64,000 bases of DNA from a bacterium (GCA_028277985.1 JANQFG010000039.1:1-64000), one strand, 5' to 3'. Positions 53,801 through 63,666 are shown, counted from the first letter of the stretch. Notes: generated by a model from the sequence alone, not told the origin. A program made the numbers and translations.

Positions 53801-54466
53801 ATGTTATTCCGATTTCGAGTGTCGTGGAGCAGTTGGATTCTTGTACTGGGGGTCCTCGTGGCTGATGGGATCCTACCCGAAGAAATGGTAGGCCAGATAA
53901 CGCAGGATGTGGTCTATCTCAAGGACGGAAGCGTTATCCGTGGGACTATCGTTGAACAGATCCCGGGGGAATCGATCCTCATAGAGACCGCAGACGGCAA
54001 TCGGTTCCGATACCTGATGGATCAGATCCAGAGAATCGCGAAAGAGACCGATCCCAGGGGTGCCGCAGAGACGACGGTGAATCCGCCGGGCCAAAAAAGT
54101 CCCGGAACTGCTGCGGTACTAAGCGCCCTTATTGTCGGGGCAGGGCAGGGTTATAACGGGGAGTGGGGAAAGGCCGGACTCTTCTTCGGGGGAGCTGTTT
54201 TGCTCGGTGGCGCAGCTATCGAAGCCTACAACGCGGACGAGTGTTACTACAACGACGAATGCTCGGCTGCAGGAGGATATGCGCTCGGATGGATAGCTCT
54301 GGCCATCTGGAGCATTGTCGATGCCCACAAGAGTGCGAAGGCGATCAACCAACGGTTGAGTCAGGTCGGGCTAGAACTTCTCCCCGGGGCTGGAGTCCAA
54401 CTCAGAGGTTCTGAGCCCGAATGGGAAGGGGGAGTCGGCCTCAATCTTCTCCGTTGGGTCCACTGA
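53801..54466 (+). CDS. Exported membrane protein of unknown function
   Basis: 221 residues. An N-terminal hydrophobic segment (SSWILVLGVLVADGIL) is followed by a beta-rich module, DVVYLKDGSVIRGTIVEQIP and SILIETADGNRFRYLMDQIQ, a pattern common in secreted proteins of Gemmatimonadota and Bacteroidota. Then come membrane-like stretches (AAVLSALIVGAGQGYNGEWG, AGLFFGGAVLLGGAAI, YALGWIALAIWSIVDAHKSA). It may share an operon with the lipoprotein 11 bp downstream. Confidence 0.65.
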   Translation: MLFRFRVSWSSWILVLGVLVADGILPEEMVGQITQDVVYLKDGSVIRGTIVEQIPGESILIETADGNRFRYLMDQIQRIAKETDPRGAAETTVNPPGQKSPGTAAVLSALIVGAGQGYNGEWGKAGLFFGGAVLLGGAAIEAYNADECYYNDECSAAGGYALGWIALAIWSIVDAHKSAKAINQRLSQVGLELLPGAGVQLRGSEPEWEGGVGLNLLRWVH

Positions 54467-54477
54467 AAGGCCTTCAG

Positions 54478-54936
54478 ATGGGATTTCTCGACAGGATCGG
54501 ACAGACAGGCAAGGCCGCACTAATCTGTTTCGTTTTGGTTTTTCAGACTGGGTGCAGAACAGAGGTTAGCGGGCCGTTGGACGTGAACCTCGGAAAGCAG
54601 TCCGGCGGAGAGATCGTGGGGAAGGTATTCTGGGATCCTGACGGCGATGGATCTTTTGGAGCAGCCTACAACGCTGGGGTATCGTTCTCCCTAATCTCGG
54701 CCATTGGATCCTGCAATGGAGCCACAGGGCCCTGTACAACCACAACGACGGGAGGAACGTTCTCGTTCCACAACATCTCTGAGGGATCTCACACCCTCTA
54801 TGCTTACAAGATGAATCCCGGAAAAGGAGCCCACAGCTGCAGGATCGGCGTGACAGTGCTCAAGCAACAAGTCACGAATGTTGGGACTCTCCGGATGAAA
54901 CCGCTGTCTGCCGGTTCTCCCGCCGGTTGTTCTTAG
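54478..54936 (+). CDS. Lipoprotein with a carboxypeptidase-regulatory-like fold
   Basis: 152 residues from ATG 54478, a start that gives a proper lipoprotein signal (AALICFVLVFQTGC). The mature part is beta-sandwich-like: GEIVGKVFWDPDGDGSFG with an Asp-rich calcium-type loop, GGTFSFHNISEGSHTLYAYK, and VTNVGTLRMKPL. This fits SdrD_B/CarboxypepD_reg-like modules in secreted proteins. Probably surface-associated. Downstream of the membrane protein in the same direction. Confidence 0.65.
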   Translation: MGFLDRIGQTGKAALICFVLVFQTGCRTEVSGPLDVNLGKQSGGEIVGKVFWDPDGDGSFGAAYNAGVSFSLISAIGSCNGATGPCTTTTTGGTFSFHNISEGSHTLYAYKMNPGKGAHSCRIGVTVLKQQVTNVGTLRMKPLSAGSPAGCS

Positions 54937-55269
54937 CTGCGGTCTCTGGCAAGCTGGGAAGCCGGATCCTTTCCGTGACTTCTCCCTCAAGAACGCACCA
55001 ATCCTGTACACTACATGTAGACCCCTCACCGCACTCAGCGGGGAAGTGCCGGTGTAGCCAACCAAATCCCAAGATGTTAGGAGACGGAAGCTAGCTGGCT
55101 CGAACCGGCCAAAAGAATGCCCTAGAAGAACACATCAGGCCCTCCGCAACCACGATCTGATGGTCCAGTGATCAGGCCGGAGAGCGCCAAATCCAGCAAT
55201 GAATACCGATCAGGCCCGCGGAGCCCCCTCCGGCAAGCGCGGAACAGCGAGATGTCACGCTTCTTCTTA
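54937..55269. other. Intergenic region between convergent genes
   Basis: About 330 bp between a plus-strand lipoprotein gene and the minus-strand propeller gene. No gene supported. Confidence 0.4.
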
Positions 55270-56403
55270 TTACCGATCCACCCAGCTCTTCAGCTGGAGG
55301 ATCACGACGGACGGAATGTCGAACTCGTCCTGTACTCGACCTACAAATGAACGTCCAACCGCACCCTTCAACACAAATCCACCTGGGAGGCGGAAGGATT
55401 GGATCAAAGTGCCGGACTCGTCAAAAACATCCCAAAGGAGCCCTTCAGAACCAGGTAAATCCGAGCCTGCCTCAGTATATTCTCGGTGGCGGATAAGCAC
55501 CTCGCCTGACGGTAAGATCAGCACTCCGCCGACTAACGGCAAAAACTCTGGATAGTCGATCTCGGGCACAGGCTGACCTTGACCGGCGGCTGCATTCTCA
55601 AACCTCTTCCGGATCCTCCCCTTCATCGCTTCAGTCACCGGACGTGGCTGTACAGATTCAGTTCTTGAAAGAGCGGTTCGGCCAGAGACCTCCTGCAACT
55701 CGTAGCTTCCCGTCCGGCCCACCAGAACACGCCCCTTGTGGTCAGTGGCCCAGATCGGTAGCTCGGCCATCGGCCGCGTGACAAGCTTGCGATCCGGTCC
55801 GAAGGAGAGTAGCGGATCGACGTCCCGGAACTCAAATAAGAGTCGCCTGTCTGTACCGTCAGAATTGAAAGATATCAGTTTGTTGTGGCCTCCCGCTCCT
55901 CGGAGCAAAGCTAACCTCGGGGGCGAAAACTCGGCCACCAATCGCCGTCCGGACGCCCGCCAGTCGACCGGAGTCCCCTCGGTAAGGGGGATCCCCCAGT
56001 CATCGACAACCGCCCCATCTTGATCCCAGATCGTTATCCTCTGATTCCCCAAGTCGGCCACACCGAAGGTTCCGTCATCAAATACAAAGAGGTTCCTCGC
56101 CACCTTGGATATCTCGCCAGGTCCTTGTCCTGTCCGCCCAACGCGAAAAAGGGGTTCACCCATGGCAGAGAAAACGGAGATTTCTCCGTTCATCGCGTCC
56201 AGCACGTAGACGCGCTGAAATCGATCCGAAGTCACTACATCTGAGACTGCGCCGAACGGCTCGGACGGAGACCACCCAGAAATCTTCGCGACAACTCTTG
56301 CCAAGTCCCCGGTTTGTGCCTGGGCTTCCAAACCAGAGGAGATTGTTGCAACCGAAATCAGAAGAGCACCGCTAAAGAGGCTTCGGCGAAGGGACATCGG
56401 CAT
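55270..56403 (-). CDS. Secreted 6-bladed beta-propeller protein
   Basis: 377 residues from ATG 56403, a start that puts a signal peptide at the front (RRSLFSGALLISVATISSGL, cleavage near AQAQ). Blade motifs: RVYVLDAMNGEISVFSAMG, GRTGQGPGEISKVARNLFVF, FGVADLGNQRITIWDQDG and ILPSGEVLIRHREY. The GxGxGPGE turn also occurs in the propeller at 349. It is the last gene of a minus-strand run with a membrane protein and a small secreted protein. No convincing Shine-Dalgarno; longer N-termini are possible. Confidence 0.78.
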   Translation of the reverse strand: MPMSLRRSLFSGALLISVATISSGLEAQAQTGDLARVVAKISGWSPSEPFGAVSDVVTSDRFQRVYVLDAMNGEISVFSAMGEPLFRVGRTGQGPGEISKVARNLFVFDDGTFGVADLGNQRITIWDQDGAVVDDWGIPLTEGTPVDWRASGRRLVAEFSPPRLALLRGAGGHNKLISFNSDGTDRRLLFEFRDVDPLLSFGPDRKLVTRPMAELPIWATDHKGRVLVGRTGSYELQEVSGRTALSRTESVQPRPVTEAMKGRIRKRFENAAAGQGQPVPEIDYPEFLPLVGGVLILPSGEVLIRHREYTEAGSDLPGSEGLLWDVFDESGTLIQSFRLPGGFVLKGAVGRSFVGRVQDEFDIPSVVILQLKSWVDR

Positions 56404-56536
56404 TCTCGAACGAGGTTCGTCTGTCTTGGTTGTCGGTTCCTGGATGGCCCTGGCCCTCCAGGAGGCTTCACGATGTCTATTCCGGTCTGGAGCCATCCGT
56501 TTCGTCAGTATGGTCTTGCGCCGGGAGTCCTCCATA

Positions 56537-57145
56537 CTAAGGACCAACATCGGTTCGTTTACCGAGGGTCAACTGGTCCCGGTCAGCCAGTTCACCCTCG
56601 TCTGCATCAGATGCGCTCTCCGATGTTCCGGAGGGTCCCTGGACGTAGGCTCCAAAGACACCAATTGCGGCCGCTGTGACGATCCCAGTCAGTGCCCCCA
56701 TCAAGAGTTCTCCTGTTACCAGACCCAAGGCGAGCATCATGAGGAGGCTAACTGAGGCCAATCGGACAGATCTCCTCCTAGCTGATCCAATCTGTGTTTG
56801 GAGGTCGTTCACTCTTGCGGCGCGAATGACCTTTGCATCTTGACCCTCTGTTCGCTCTCCCTCAGGGATTAGCCTGATTGCTTCCTCCCTTTCGAGCCGG
56901 CGACGGCGAAGATCACGTGCGAAGTAAACCAAAGAAACAGAGAATATCGCAAACGCCGCGACCGACGCCCCCGGCATGGAGGGAAAAGCACCTCCTACCG
57001 AAAGGGCTGCAAGCGCAATGAACATGGCAATACTGACCGAGAGTTGGTGCCTTGACCACCTCCGACGCCACGCGGAAATCATAACGCCAACCACTCCGAC
57101 GAGGGCGACCACGAAGGTGATGGCGTTAACCGCGGTTATTTCCAC
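56537..57145 (-). CDS. Four-helix membrane protein of unknown function
   Basis: 202 residues from GTG 57145, supported by GGTGGAG upstream. Two pairs of membrane helices, TFVVALVGVVGVMISAW plus SIAMFIALAALSVGGAF and neighbours, then after a basic cytosolic loop (RRRRLEREEAIRLIPEGER) LASVSLLMMLALGLVTGELL and IVTAAAIGVFGAYV. The acidic C-terminus is disordered. It lies between a secreted peptide gene and the propeller gene, in the position the DsbA-like gene holds at the other locus. Family not recognised. Confidence 0.6.
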   Translation of the reverse strand: MEITAVNAITFVVALVGVVGVMISAWRRRWSRHQLSVSIAMFIALAALSVGGAFPSMPGASVAAFAIFSVSLVYFARDLRRRRLEREEAIRLIPEGERTEGQDAKVIRAARVNDLQTQIGSARRRSVRLASVSLLMMLALGLVTGELLMGALTGIVTAAAIGVFGAYVQGPSGTSESASDADEGELADRDQLTLGKRTDVGP

Positions 57146-57364
57146 ATTATCTCCACCGCGAAAGGGTGAGTGGATGAACCCTGCTCAGGGCGGTTTCCCA
57201 CTCGGCTTTCTCAGCCATCAAGGCATCCAGGACCACCGTGAACTTGAACTGCGCGCTGTACGTCTTCGGTCTTCTTTTCTACCCCATGCGCTTCTCACCC
57301 TCGGGCCTCGGGAGAGATGGGGCCTCTTTCTTAGTTTGGCATTAACGTGCCGGGTGGGTCAAAC

Positions 57365-57745
57365 TCACGGGGGCGGTCCACCTCCCTCGATGCACTCGAG
57401 GAGGGCCATCTCGGCGCCAATCAGTGCCAGGTCTGCCACACCGTGTAACGCCACCGCTGTAGGGCAGGAGATTGTGCTCGTCGGTATCGGAGCACATGCG
57501 GCCGTCATCGCTTCAACGCTGAATGCCCATGTCACGGTCGCGGCGCCAACTTGGATCCACTCCCAAGCGCATCCGTCTTCTCCGTGACCGTCTTCCATGA
57601 GGTACGAGCAAGTCGAGGGTTCGGCGTCCCAGGTCGCAACGGAAGTGACCGCCTCCCACCCAAGGTCGTCGGCCGCCGAAACAGATGTCGGCACGATCAG
57701 GAGAAGTGCGAGGGACACCCAAGGGGACCATTTTAGGAAACTCAT
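57365..57745 (-). CDS. Small secreted cysteine-containing protein
   Basis: 126 residues from ATG 57745 with GGAGGAAG upstream. A clear signal peptide (residues 1-24, WVSLALLLIVPTSVSAA) is followed by about 100 residues with five cysteines and an Ala-rich helical half (TAVALHGVADLALIGAEMAL). It heads the run that ends in the 55270 propeller. It is longer and less cysteine-dense than the peptide at 2388, but its place in the run is the same. Family not recognised. Confidence 0.6.
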   Translation of the reverse strand: MSFLKWSPWVSLALLLIVPTSVSAADDLGWEAVTSVATWDAEPSTCSYLMEDGHGEDGCAWEWIQVGAATVTWAFSVEAMTAACAPIPTSTISCPTAVALHGVADLALIGAEMALLECIEGGGPPP

Positions 57746-58744
57746 CGGCTCTTCCTCCAATAGGGATTGGAAGTGTGATGTCGCAGGGGGGGAGGGCGAC
57801 AGCTGGATAGTACGGGATCGGTAGGAAATCCGCAACCACCTCCAGAACTTGCTGTCTGGACCGGATGGAAAAGGTCAGCACCCGAGGAAGGAGTTTGTTA
57901 GGAAGACTCCCGGATCACGAGAGCGTTCCAAAACCATTAGGCGAAGAAACCCTGTCGAGCCTCATCGCCGACAGGGTCAACACCCATTCCAGGTGTCGAA
58001 CCTCTTGGGCTAGGAGTTGGAGGAGATCAGGTGGTCGTGGTGGACAACACAGGTTAGCCGGGGAACATCGGTGATCAGATCCGCATTACGATCAACCCGT
58101 CTCGCATCATCCCTATTGGTGGTACGTCGACGAGTTGGCATCACGAATGCTTCTGCACCTAAAAGTGCTGATGGTAGGAGACGCGCGGAACGAGGCGATT
58201 CTTTATGCCTTTGGGAGGTTTGGGTCGCACCTACCAGAGAAGAGGCCGATTTCCCTAAGCTTGAAGGTGGGAACGGGAAACAGGCACGCCGAGCTAGGAG
58301 GTGTGTCATTCCACCGATTTTGGAATGCCTTACTATTTCCCTGGCATGGTGGCCTGGTGGCCCATTCCCCTATGCAGCACGTCATCCACAGAGTGCTACG
58401 CACCAACCACGCCACCACGGGCAAAGGTGATGGATCCCGGGTTGGTGGCGCCTTCAGAGACTATTTGTTGGGTAGGTGGAAAACTAGAAAACACCCCTGA
58501 ACTGAAACAGGTTCAGACTCCTCCCCCCAGCCCAGGCAACAATATCTTCCATCGGAAGATTGTTCTCCCTTCAAGTACCGCGGGAGGTTGGAGTATGGGC
58601 GAGGATGGTGATCTATCCAGCTAGTTCCCCCCTCAAGGCCTCAGAAGCCACTTCGGCTGGAATTCCGACCAACTCTCTCGCTCAGTTGAGCGAACACCGA
58701 AAGGTTTTTTAACTGAACTAGGCTCCCTCTGTGAAATGAAATAG
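57746..58744. other. Long intergenic region with one hairpin
   Basis: About 1 kb with no gene I can support. A stable hairpin, AACAATATCTTCC-ATC-GGAAGATTGTT, lies at 58538-58564 without a T-run. This may be decayed sequence. Confidence 0.4.
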
Positions 58745-59107
58745 CCTAATCAAGGGGATGAAGGTGCTTCCAGGGTATATCTTGGCCAGATCACACATCT
58801 ACCTGCTTATCCGAAGTATCTCCTGACGACCCATCCTAGCATCGGAGCACTATTCGATCTCTTAGGATGCCCTATAGCAGAATCATTCCCTTGCGATGAC
58901 TTGGAAGAGCTGGTTTCGCTCTGCAGGAATCTAGATTCCACTTTTGTTACGAGTGATACTCGCCTGATGGACTCGCTCAACGAAAGAGGAGTGAGGGCCG
59001 TATATTACGATCCAGATAACGACACGTCCTCCCACTATGGCATGCGAAAACTAATGGACGAGGCTCTGGAAGCGGATCCAAGCCCGAGGTTTTCTCCCAA
59101 CATTTGA
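58745..59107 (+). pseudogene. Possible PIN-like protein fragment
   Basis: Open frame after a TAG at 58742, up to 120 codons, no start with a ribosome-binding site. The latter half, STFVTSDTRLMDSLNERGVR then AVYYDPDND, looks like the C-terminal strand-helix part of a PIN-type nuclease domain. The front part (VYLGQITHLPAYPKYLLTTH) is protein-like but unrecognised. Probably a 5'-truncated gene. Confidence 0.35.
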
Positions 59108-59467
59108 AAGAGAACCGGGAAGGTTGAGGTTCAGGGTATTGGCATGGAAAATCGGGACGCCACTCAAGGTCCTACTCCTCAACGGGACCGGACCACCTCT
59201 GGTCGGGCGTCCGGGAACCACAGCCTGTCGTGGGAGCGTGTGGCCCTTCTAGAATCAGTTGAGGAGCGGAGAGGGTGGTCAGATCAGTTTGGCTCGGACC
59301 GGAACAGGGACCTTCTCAAATGACGTGGGAGGAGTGGGAGAAACCCATCGGTGTGCGGATTGTGGCGTGCCGAGCCTAGAACGTCGAAGCCCTGTCGGAG
59401 AGCGTTCACGGCGGCCAAAAGGAAGGGTTTTGGCAGGTGTTAGGCCAGATCTCATTGATATCAGGCC
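59108..59467. other. Intergenic region, nothing recognised
   Basis: About 360 bp between convergent frames. No gene supported. Confidence 0.4.
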
Positions 59468-60463
59468 CTAGTCTGTGGGCAGCCCAAGATCAAGGTCCTG
59501 CGTCTCCAGGATTGATGGGTTCTCTCGGATAAAGCCAACGAGCCTTTCCCTCCTGACCTCATTGAATCGATGGCCGTCTCTCTCCACGATCTCAACAAGG
59601 CGGGTTATTTCCTTCTCCGTCAGCGGCACAAATGAACGGCGGGGATTTTCAACCGTCACCACACCATCACTGTCCAAGATTCTCTCGAACTGCTCGACAT
59701 ACTCCTTTACCAGAACCGGGTCGTACAAGGTTGGCATCGCTCTTCGGGTCCCACTATCCCCAGGGGCGTGAGGTTTTTCAGCGTATACAGCGCACAACCA
59801 CTCACGGTGGTCTTCTCCATGCGCTATCCGAAAATGGTCCTCCTGGCGATGTAGCGAGCAGAACAGCTCCACCATCGGATGAGCCCACAGCTCACTGAGC
59901 ACGGTGCCGTTCCATCGATCGCCACCGTAGTCATCCCGAACCATGACTAGCGGCCCGCAAACGATACGAGTTCTGAACGGCAGATCTTGTGGTCGGTGGA
60001 TGCGTTCGTAGAGGTCCAGGTTCTCAAACAACTCGGTCTTAAACTGCCTTGTGTATACGCGGCTGTTCAGTTCTCCACCCACGATTGACAACTCCGGGCC
60101 AAACCTCCGAAGGCAATCCAACACAGGGGCGTCATCCATAGCGGATGATTCTACATCGTACGCTGTGCCCTTTGGGGGCGGTGGAGCTACGCCTGGCCAC
60201 AGCGAAGAAAACCCGCTGGTATCCTCCTCAGACCACGATCTCCTGTCGAAGTGCCTGGCGATTTCAGAACCCTTATGCTCCCCAAACTGGAGCCGAGGAT
60301 TCTCAAATAGGGAGCCGACATCGACGATGAACTCAGGGTAAGGATACTCTGCCACGGTTTTTCGGAAACGTTCTTCGAACTCCTCGCCATCGACTTCATC
60401 GATGAATTCGATCGTGTCTTCTTCCGTGCGAGTCACCACGATTATACCGCCTTTGGAGGTCAT
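59468..60463 (-). CDS. Partner of RelA/SpoT-domain protein, unknown
   Basis: 331 residues. The start overlaps the RelA/SpoT gene's stop by 4 nt, so the pair is co-translated. Soluble and acidic at the front (RTEEDTIEFIDEVDGEEFEE). The C-terminal 70 residues are helical (LTEKEITRLVEIVERDGHRF, NEVRRERLVGFIRENPSIL). In between, RIVCGPLVMVRDDYGGDRWN and HPMVELFCSLHRQEDHFRI are strand-rich. No known domain recognised. By gene order it would be the antitoxin or effector partner. Confidence 0.65.
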   Translation of the reverse strand: MTSKGGIIVVTRTEEDTIEFIDEVDGEEFEERFRKTVAEYPYPEFIVDVGSLFENPRLQFGEHKGSEIARHFDRRSWSEEDTSGFSSLWPGVAPPPPKGTAYDVESSAMDDAPVLDCLRRFGPELSIVGGELNSRVYTRQFKTELFENLDLYERIHRPQDLPFRTRIVCGPLVMVRDDYGGDRWNGTVLSELWAHPMVELFCSLHRQEDHFRIAHGEDHREWLCAVYAEKPHAPGDSGTRRAMPTLYDPVLVKEYVEQFERILDSDGVVTVENPRRSFVPLTEKEITRLVEIVERDGHRFNEVRRERLVGFIRENPSILETQDLDLGLPTD

Positions 60464-61227
60464 CTGACCGCTCCCTGTATTCCAGACGTATGCCAGTCGT
60501 ACACTTGGTCTCTGAGAGAGACGAAGCGTTGATTACAGTTTGCCAACCAACAAGAGAGGTCCGAAGTTTCCCCTAGGATCGGCGCCGGTATACCTCCAGG
60601 TTTGGTAATAGCTGGATGGTAAACCAGTTGATGGCACATTTCCGCCCAGGCATGATCTAGCAAGGTCCGTACCTGAATCTCAGCCACAAAAACATCCCTG
60701 CCGGAAGGTATGTTTACGTGAAAATGATAACCACGGTACCCTTTTTTATCTCCCAGAAGGTAGTTGTCGTCTGCGACTCGGGCTTTGGGAAAACCACGCT
60801 TGTTCAACTTATATACTAACACTTCGACCGCATCTTCCACTTCATCGCAATACACAACGCAAATCCGACCACCGATCAGGTCATGTATCCCGTGGTAGCA
60901 CTCCAAGAGGAGGTCTTCGTCCGTTAGTTCCCGGAGCTCTTCGAAATTCGGGCCGACACTTTTTTTGACCCTCTGGAAAAGTTTCCTGACTATGCTAGGC
61001 ACGGATTTTGGACGTGTCGAGCGTTGTCTGAACATCGGTCCGTGCCACGGGGTCGGGTCACTCAAAAAAAAGAGTGCTTTTGAGAGCCGATCACGTGCCT
61101 CGTGGAGCTGTTCGCCTCGTTCATAATGCTGGTTGATGAGGTTCGTGACTGGCTCTGAGGCGCCGAACTCGGTCCGAAGTCTTTCTTCCTGGAAAAACGA
61201 CGTCAGCAGCTCCTGGTCAACACCCAA
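60460..61227 (-). CDS. RelA/SpoT-domain (alarmone synthetase-like) protein
   Basis: 255 residues from TTG 61227; this unusual start is backed by GGAGGTG just upstream. RelA/SpoT synthetase motifs: TRPKSVPSIVRKLFQRVKK, GIHDLIGGRICVVYCDEVED, KKGYRGYHFHVNIPSG, and FVAEIQVRTLLDHAWAEMCH followed by QLVYH. No HD hydrolase domain or TGS/ACT region, so it resembles small alarmone synthetases. Toxic versions (ToxSAS, CapRel) are encoded with a neutralising partner; here the partner gene overlaps by 4 nt. Whether it makes (p)ppGpp or pyrophosphorylates tRNA cannot be told. Confidence 0.88.
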   Translation of the reverse strand: MGVDQELLTSFFQEERLRTEFGASEPVTNLINQHYERGEQLHEARDRLSKALFFLSDPTPWHGPMFRQRSTRPKSVPSIVRKLFQRVKKSVGPNFEELRELTDEDLLLECYHGIHDLIGGRICVVYCDEVEDAVEVLVYKLNKRGFPKARVADDNYLLGDKKGYRGYHFHVNIPSGRDVFVAEIQVRTLLDHAWAEMCHQLVYHPAITKPGGIPAPILGETSDLSCWLANCNQRFVSLRDQVYDWHTSGIQGAVR

Positions 61228-62323
61228 CGGACACCTCCGAGTTACTTCCCGGGTCGGGAACTGGTGAAAGAAATGCCTGCGCTTACCTTCGAATCGGGAA
61301 TCGGCGCCAGAAAAAAAAAGGCCCTAGAGACCCGATCTCCCAAACAACGCATTCCAGCATTCTCCGGGACCGCTTTCGGTCCCTTTATAGGGCTCCGTTG
61401 CGCAAAGGGACGGCAAATCCAGGTGCCGATACCTCCTGTGAAGACGGCGCGGGTATCCGGGTCCCATGGATCCTTCGTCAAATCTCCAAGATCCCTGATC
61501 GTCCCGCGAGTCGTTATCCGCGGACCAATCAGAGGCGGCTCTAGCCCAAACGCAGACGGATTCTCGGGGGGGCCGAGAGTCTTTGTCACAATGGGAAAAG
61601 TCAAGCCCACCCGAGGCGCCCTCTGGAGTGTCGGTGGGGGTGTGTTTCGGCCATCCATCGCCCCTATGGACGTAAGATTTTGTGACAGCAAAACCGCAAA
61701 ACCTCAATTAGGTTAAGCAACAGGCGTCTGCTGCGCAACGAAAAGTTGGGGGATGCGGAACCTTCCCTTTTCCAAGCGGGCTGCAAGCCCGGGAAAGTGA
61801 AGACTGTCATTCATGGGGCCTCCTGCAGCCCCCACAGGAGAGGGGTTCCCTTAGTTGGGACGAACCGACGAACACGCTGAGTCGGAGGAACGTCCAGGGC
61901 TCCCAATCGTAGGATTCTCGCCGACCCTTGTTCCGGTTCCCCCCCGGGTCCAAGCGTCGGTGGGTGCCGTAAGCCTGGCGGAGATCAAGAACCGCACCGC
62001 TCCTCGGTCCGTAGGGCATTCGCGTTGGTCCGGCCTTCCGAAGTACAGATTGGACCCACCGGATCAAGCATGAGCAGGAGTACAAGTACGCCGTTGCTGG
62101 ACCCCCGAGGTTGGAGGCCATGGGTACGCCCGTTCCAGGCGCCGAACCGACGGGCGTTGGAGAGCAGGATCCCACACTCGCCGGTGATCACCAATACCGG
62201 ACCTATCCAGGAGGGTGAAGCAGCACAATCCCTCGCCCACAACCCTCCAAGTGGATGACGAAAATCTCCGAAAGACCCTCCTAATGACCCGAGTCCAACG
62301 GTGACGCATTCTTCAGGGATCTC
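61228..62323. other. Long intergenic region with a terminator-like hairpin
   Basis: About 1.1 kb. The longest open frames have proline- and glycine-rich, low-quality sequence. GGGACCG-CTTT-CGGTCCC followed by TTTATAG lies at 61366-61387. No gene supported. Confidence 0.4.
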
Positions 62324-62992
62324 TCAGATCCTCTCCGGACATTCTTTCTCACAGAGTCCTCTGAGTCGCGCCTCGTCTTGTACCTGGTCCGAAGCTTCCT
62401 TATAGGCCTGAAAAACCGTCGAAAAGTAATCTGAGAACCTAAGGCTCTGGGTGTGACCAGTGAATCTGATCCCATAGAATTCGTTAACCTGAGGCGCCGG
62501 AAGCACGAGGACGCAGTCATGGTCAGTGACGGTGAGATTTCCGAAGTATGGCTTTTTCGTTGTTCTGACTGTGACTTTTGGATGGTCGATTAAACGTCTG
62601 AGGTGGGTGTGTAGTTGATGTGAGATATCTTTCCCGCAGAGAAGGCGATCGTACCATACAGATCCTCCCTTCACTGCAGTCTCAATCGCTGCCAGGTAGG
62701 GTTCATGGCGGGACTTGCTTCCGATCACTTTGATCTGCTCTCCCGCTCCGAGGACCACCTCCTCCAGTTCCTCCGTCACTGTAGCTGCATTCCGCAAGAA
62801 CCGTATTAGGGTGAGATCCAGGTTTAGAGTATCCGCAATCTTCCAGGCCGAGCTTAACCGAAGATCGCGTTCCTCTCGAACGAACCGCGAAAGGCTGCTG
62901 GGGTTAAGCCTGCTTCGTTTACCGAGGGCATTGAGACTCAGAGCTGAGTTGTCGATCGCTCTCCGAAGCGGGTCTCCGACTCCGATTTTCAT
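62324..62992 (-). CDS. XRE-type HTH regulator with C-terminal sensor-like domain
   Basis: 222 residues from ATG 62992 with AAGGAGG upstream. Residues 1-60 are a Cro/C1-type helix-turn-helix (ALSLNALGKRSRLNPSSLSR, RLSSAWKIADTLNLDL). The rest, from IKVIGSKSRHEPYLAAIETA through VRTTKKPYFGNLTVTDHDCV to GIRFTGHTQSLRFSDYF, has the layout of a phospholipase-D-like sensor domain without a visible HKD motif. A 15-bp palindrome lies 53 bp upstream, probably its own operator. Confidence 0.78.
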   Translation of the reverse strand: MKIGVGDPLRRAIDNSALSLNALGKRSRLNPSSLSRFVREERDLRLSSAWKIADTLNLDLTLIRFLRNAATVTEELEEVVLGAGEQIKVIGSKSRHEPYLAAIETAVKGGSVWYDRLLCGKDISHQLHTHLRRLIDHPKVTVRTTKKPYFGNLTVTDHDCVLVLPAPQVNEFYGIRFTGHTQSLRFSDYFSTVFQAYKEASDQVQDEARLRGLCEKECPERI

Positions 62993-63044
62993 TCGTTCCT
63001 CCTTCCTTGAAAAGAACCTCTGAGCCATGTTACGATTGAGATTA

Positions 63045-63059
63045 CCTATTGTCAATAGG
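63045..63059. promoter_or_regulatory. Palindromic operator upstream of the XRE-type gene
   Basis: CCTATT-GTC-AATAGG, perfect 6-bp arms, 53 bp upstream of ATG 62992. The rest of the gap to 63314 is AT-rich, and nothing else is recognised in it. Confidence 0.6.
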
Positions 63060-63314
63060 CAACAGTCATTGATGTTCACTCTGGCGGACCTGGGGTATCA
63101 TGAGTAGACTCTATGAAATCTCATAACTATATAAATATTAGTGCGTTAAGGGCCGTTCTGATCCAACTGTTGGTGGGTAACCGAAATGAGAAGACTTGAC
63201 AGAGCACCTCGATCTAGACATTTGTTGACCGTAAGCAGTAGTACCTCCAATTGCTAGACCGAGGCCGACTAAGGGCATCGAAGTGGGTAGTTAACGGAGG
63301 CATGAGGGTGAGCC

Positions 63315-63554
63315 ATGAACAACCGTCCAACCCCCGAGAGAGAACTGAAAGCGGCGAGGGCGCTCTTCAGCGCCGAGGCGGAGGACTATGAACTGGAAAA
63401 GGGTCCAAAACCGCTGGCAAAAGCTCTCCGAGCGTTTACTGTCATCTTGAGGTGGCTCAAGGCCCCTCCTGGAAAGGGGGTCGCGACAGTTTCCGCAGTG
63501 GATCATGAGCTCGGAAAGATGATGAAGACTGAGGACCATCACCGGCTGGATTAG
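63315..63554 (+). CDS. Small hypothetical helical protein
   Basis: 79 residues from ATG 63315 with GAGGGTGAG upstream. Basic and helical: RELKAARALFSAEAEDYELE, LAKALRAFTVILRWLKA, VSAVDHELGKMMKTEDHHRL. No signal peptide or membrane helix. A large hairpin follows about 50 bp downstream. Family not recognised. Confidence 0.5.
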   Translation: MNNRPTPERELKAARALFSAEAEDYELEKGPKPLAKALRAFTVILRWLKAPPGKGVATVSAVDHELGKMMKTEDHHRLD

Positions 63555-63602
63555 GGAAGGAGAAGTCTAGGGAAATTAGGTCGTCGGAACCTCGGGGAAC
63601 TG

Positions 63603-63666
63603 AAAAAAGGCCCGGGCGCCAGGGACAGCAAGGAAGTTGGGATGCTGTCAGGCCCCCGGGTTTTTC
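63603..63666 (+). terminator. Long two-part hairpin with T-run
   Basis: Inner stem GACAGCA (63624-63630) with TGCTGTC (63643-63649); outer stem CCCGGG (63611-63616) with CCCGGG (63655-63660); AAAAAA before and TTTTT after. A probable intrinsic terminator for the 63315 gene. Confidence 0.75.

Noticed and set aside
61264..61716. 150-codon plus-strand open frame
   Set aside because: No ribosome-binding site, Gly/Pro/Arg-rich composition and a hairpin inside it.
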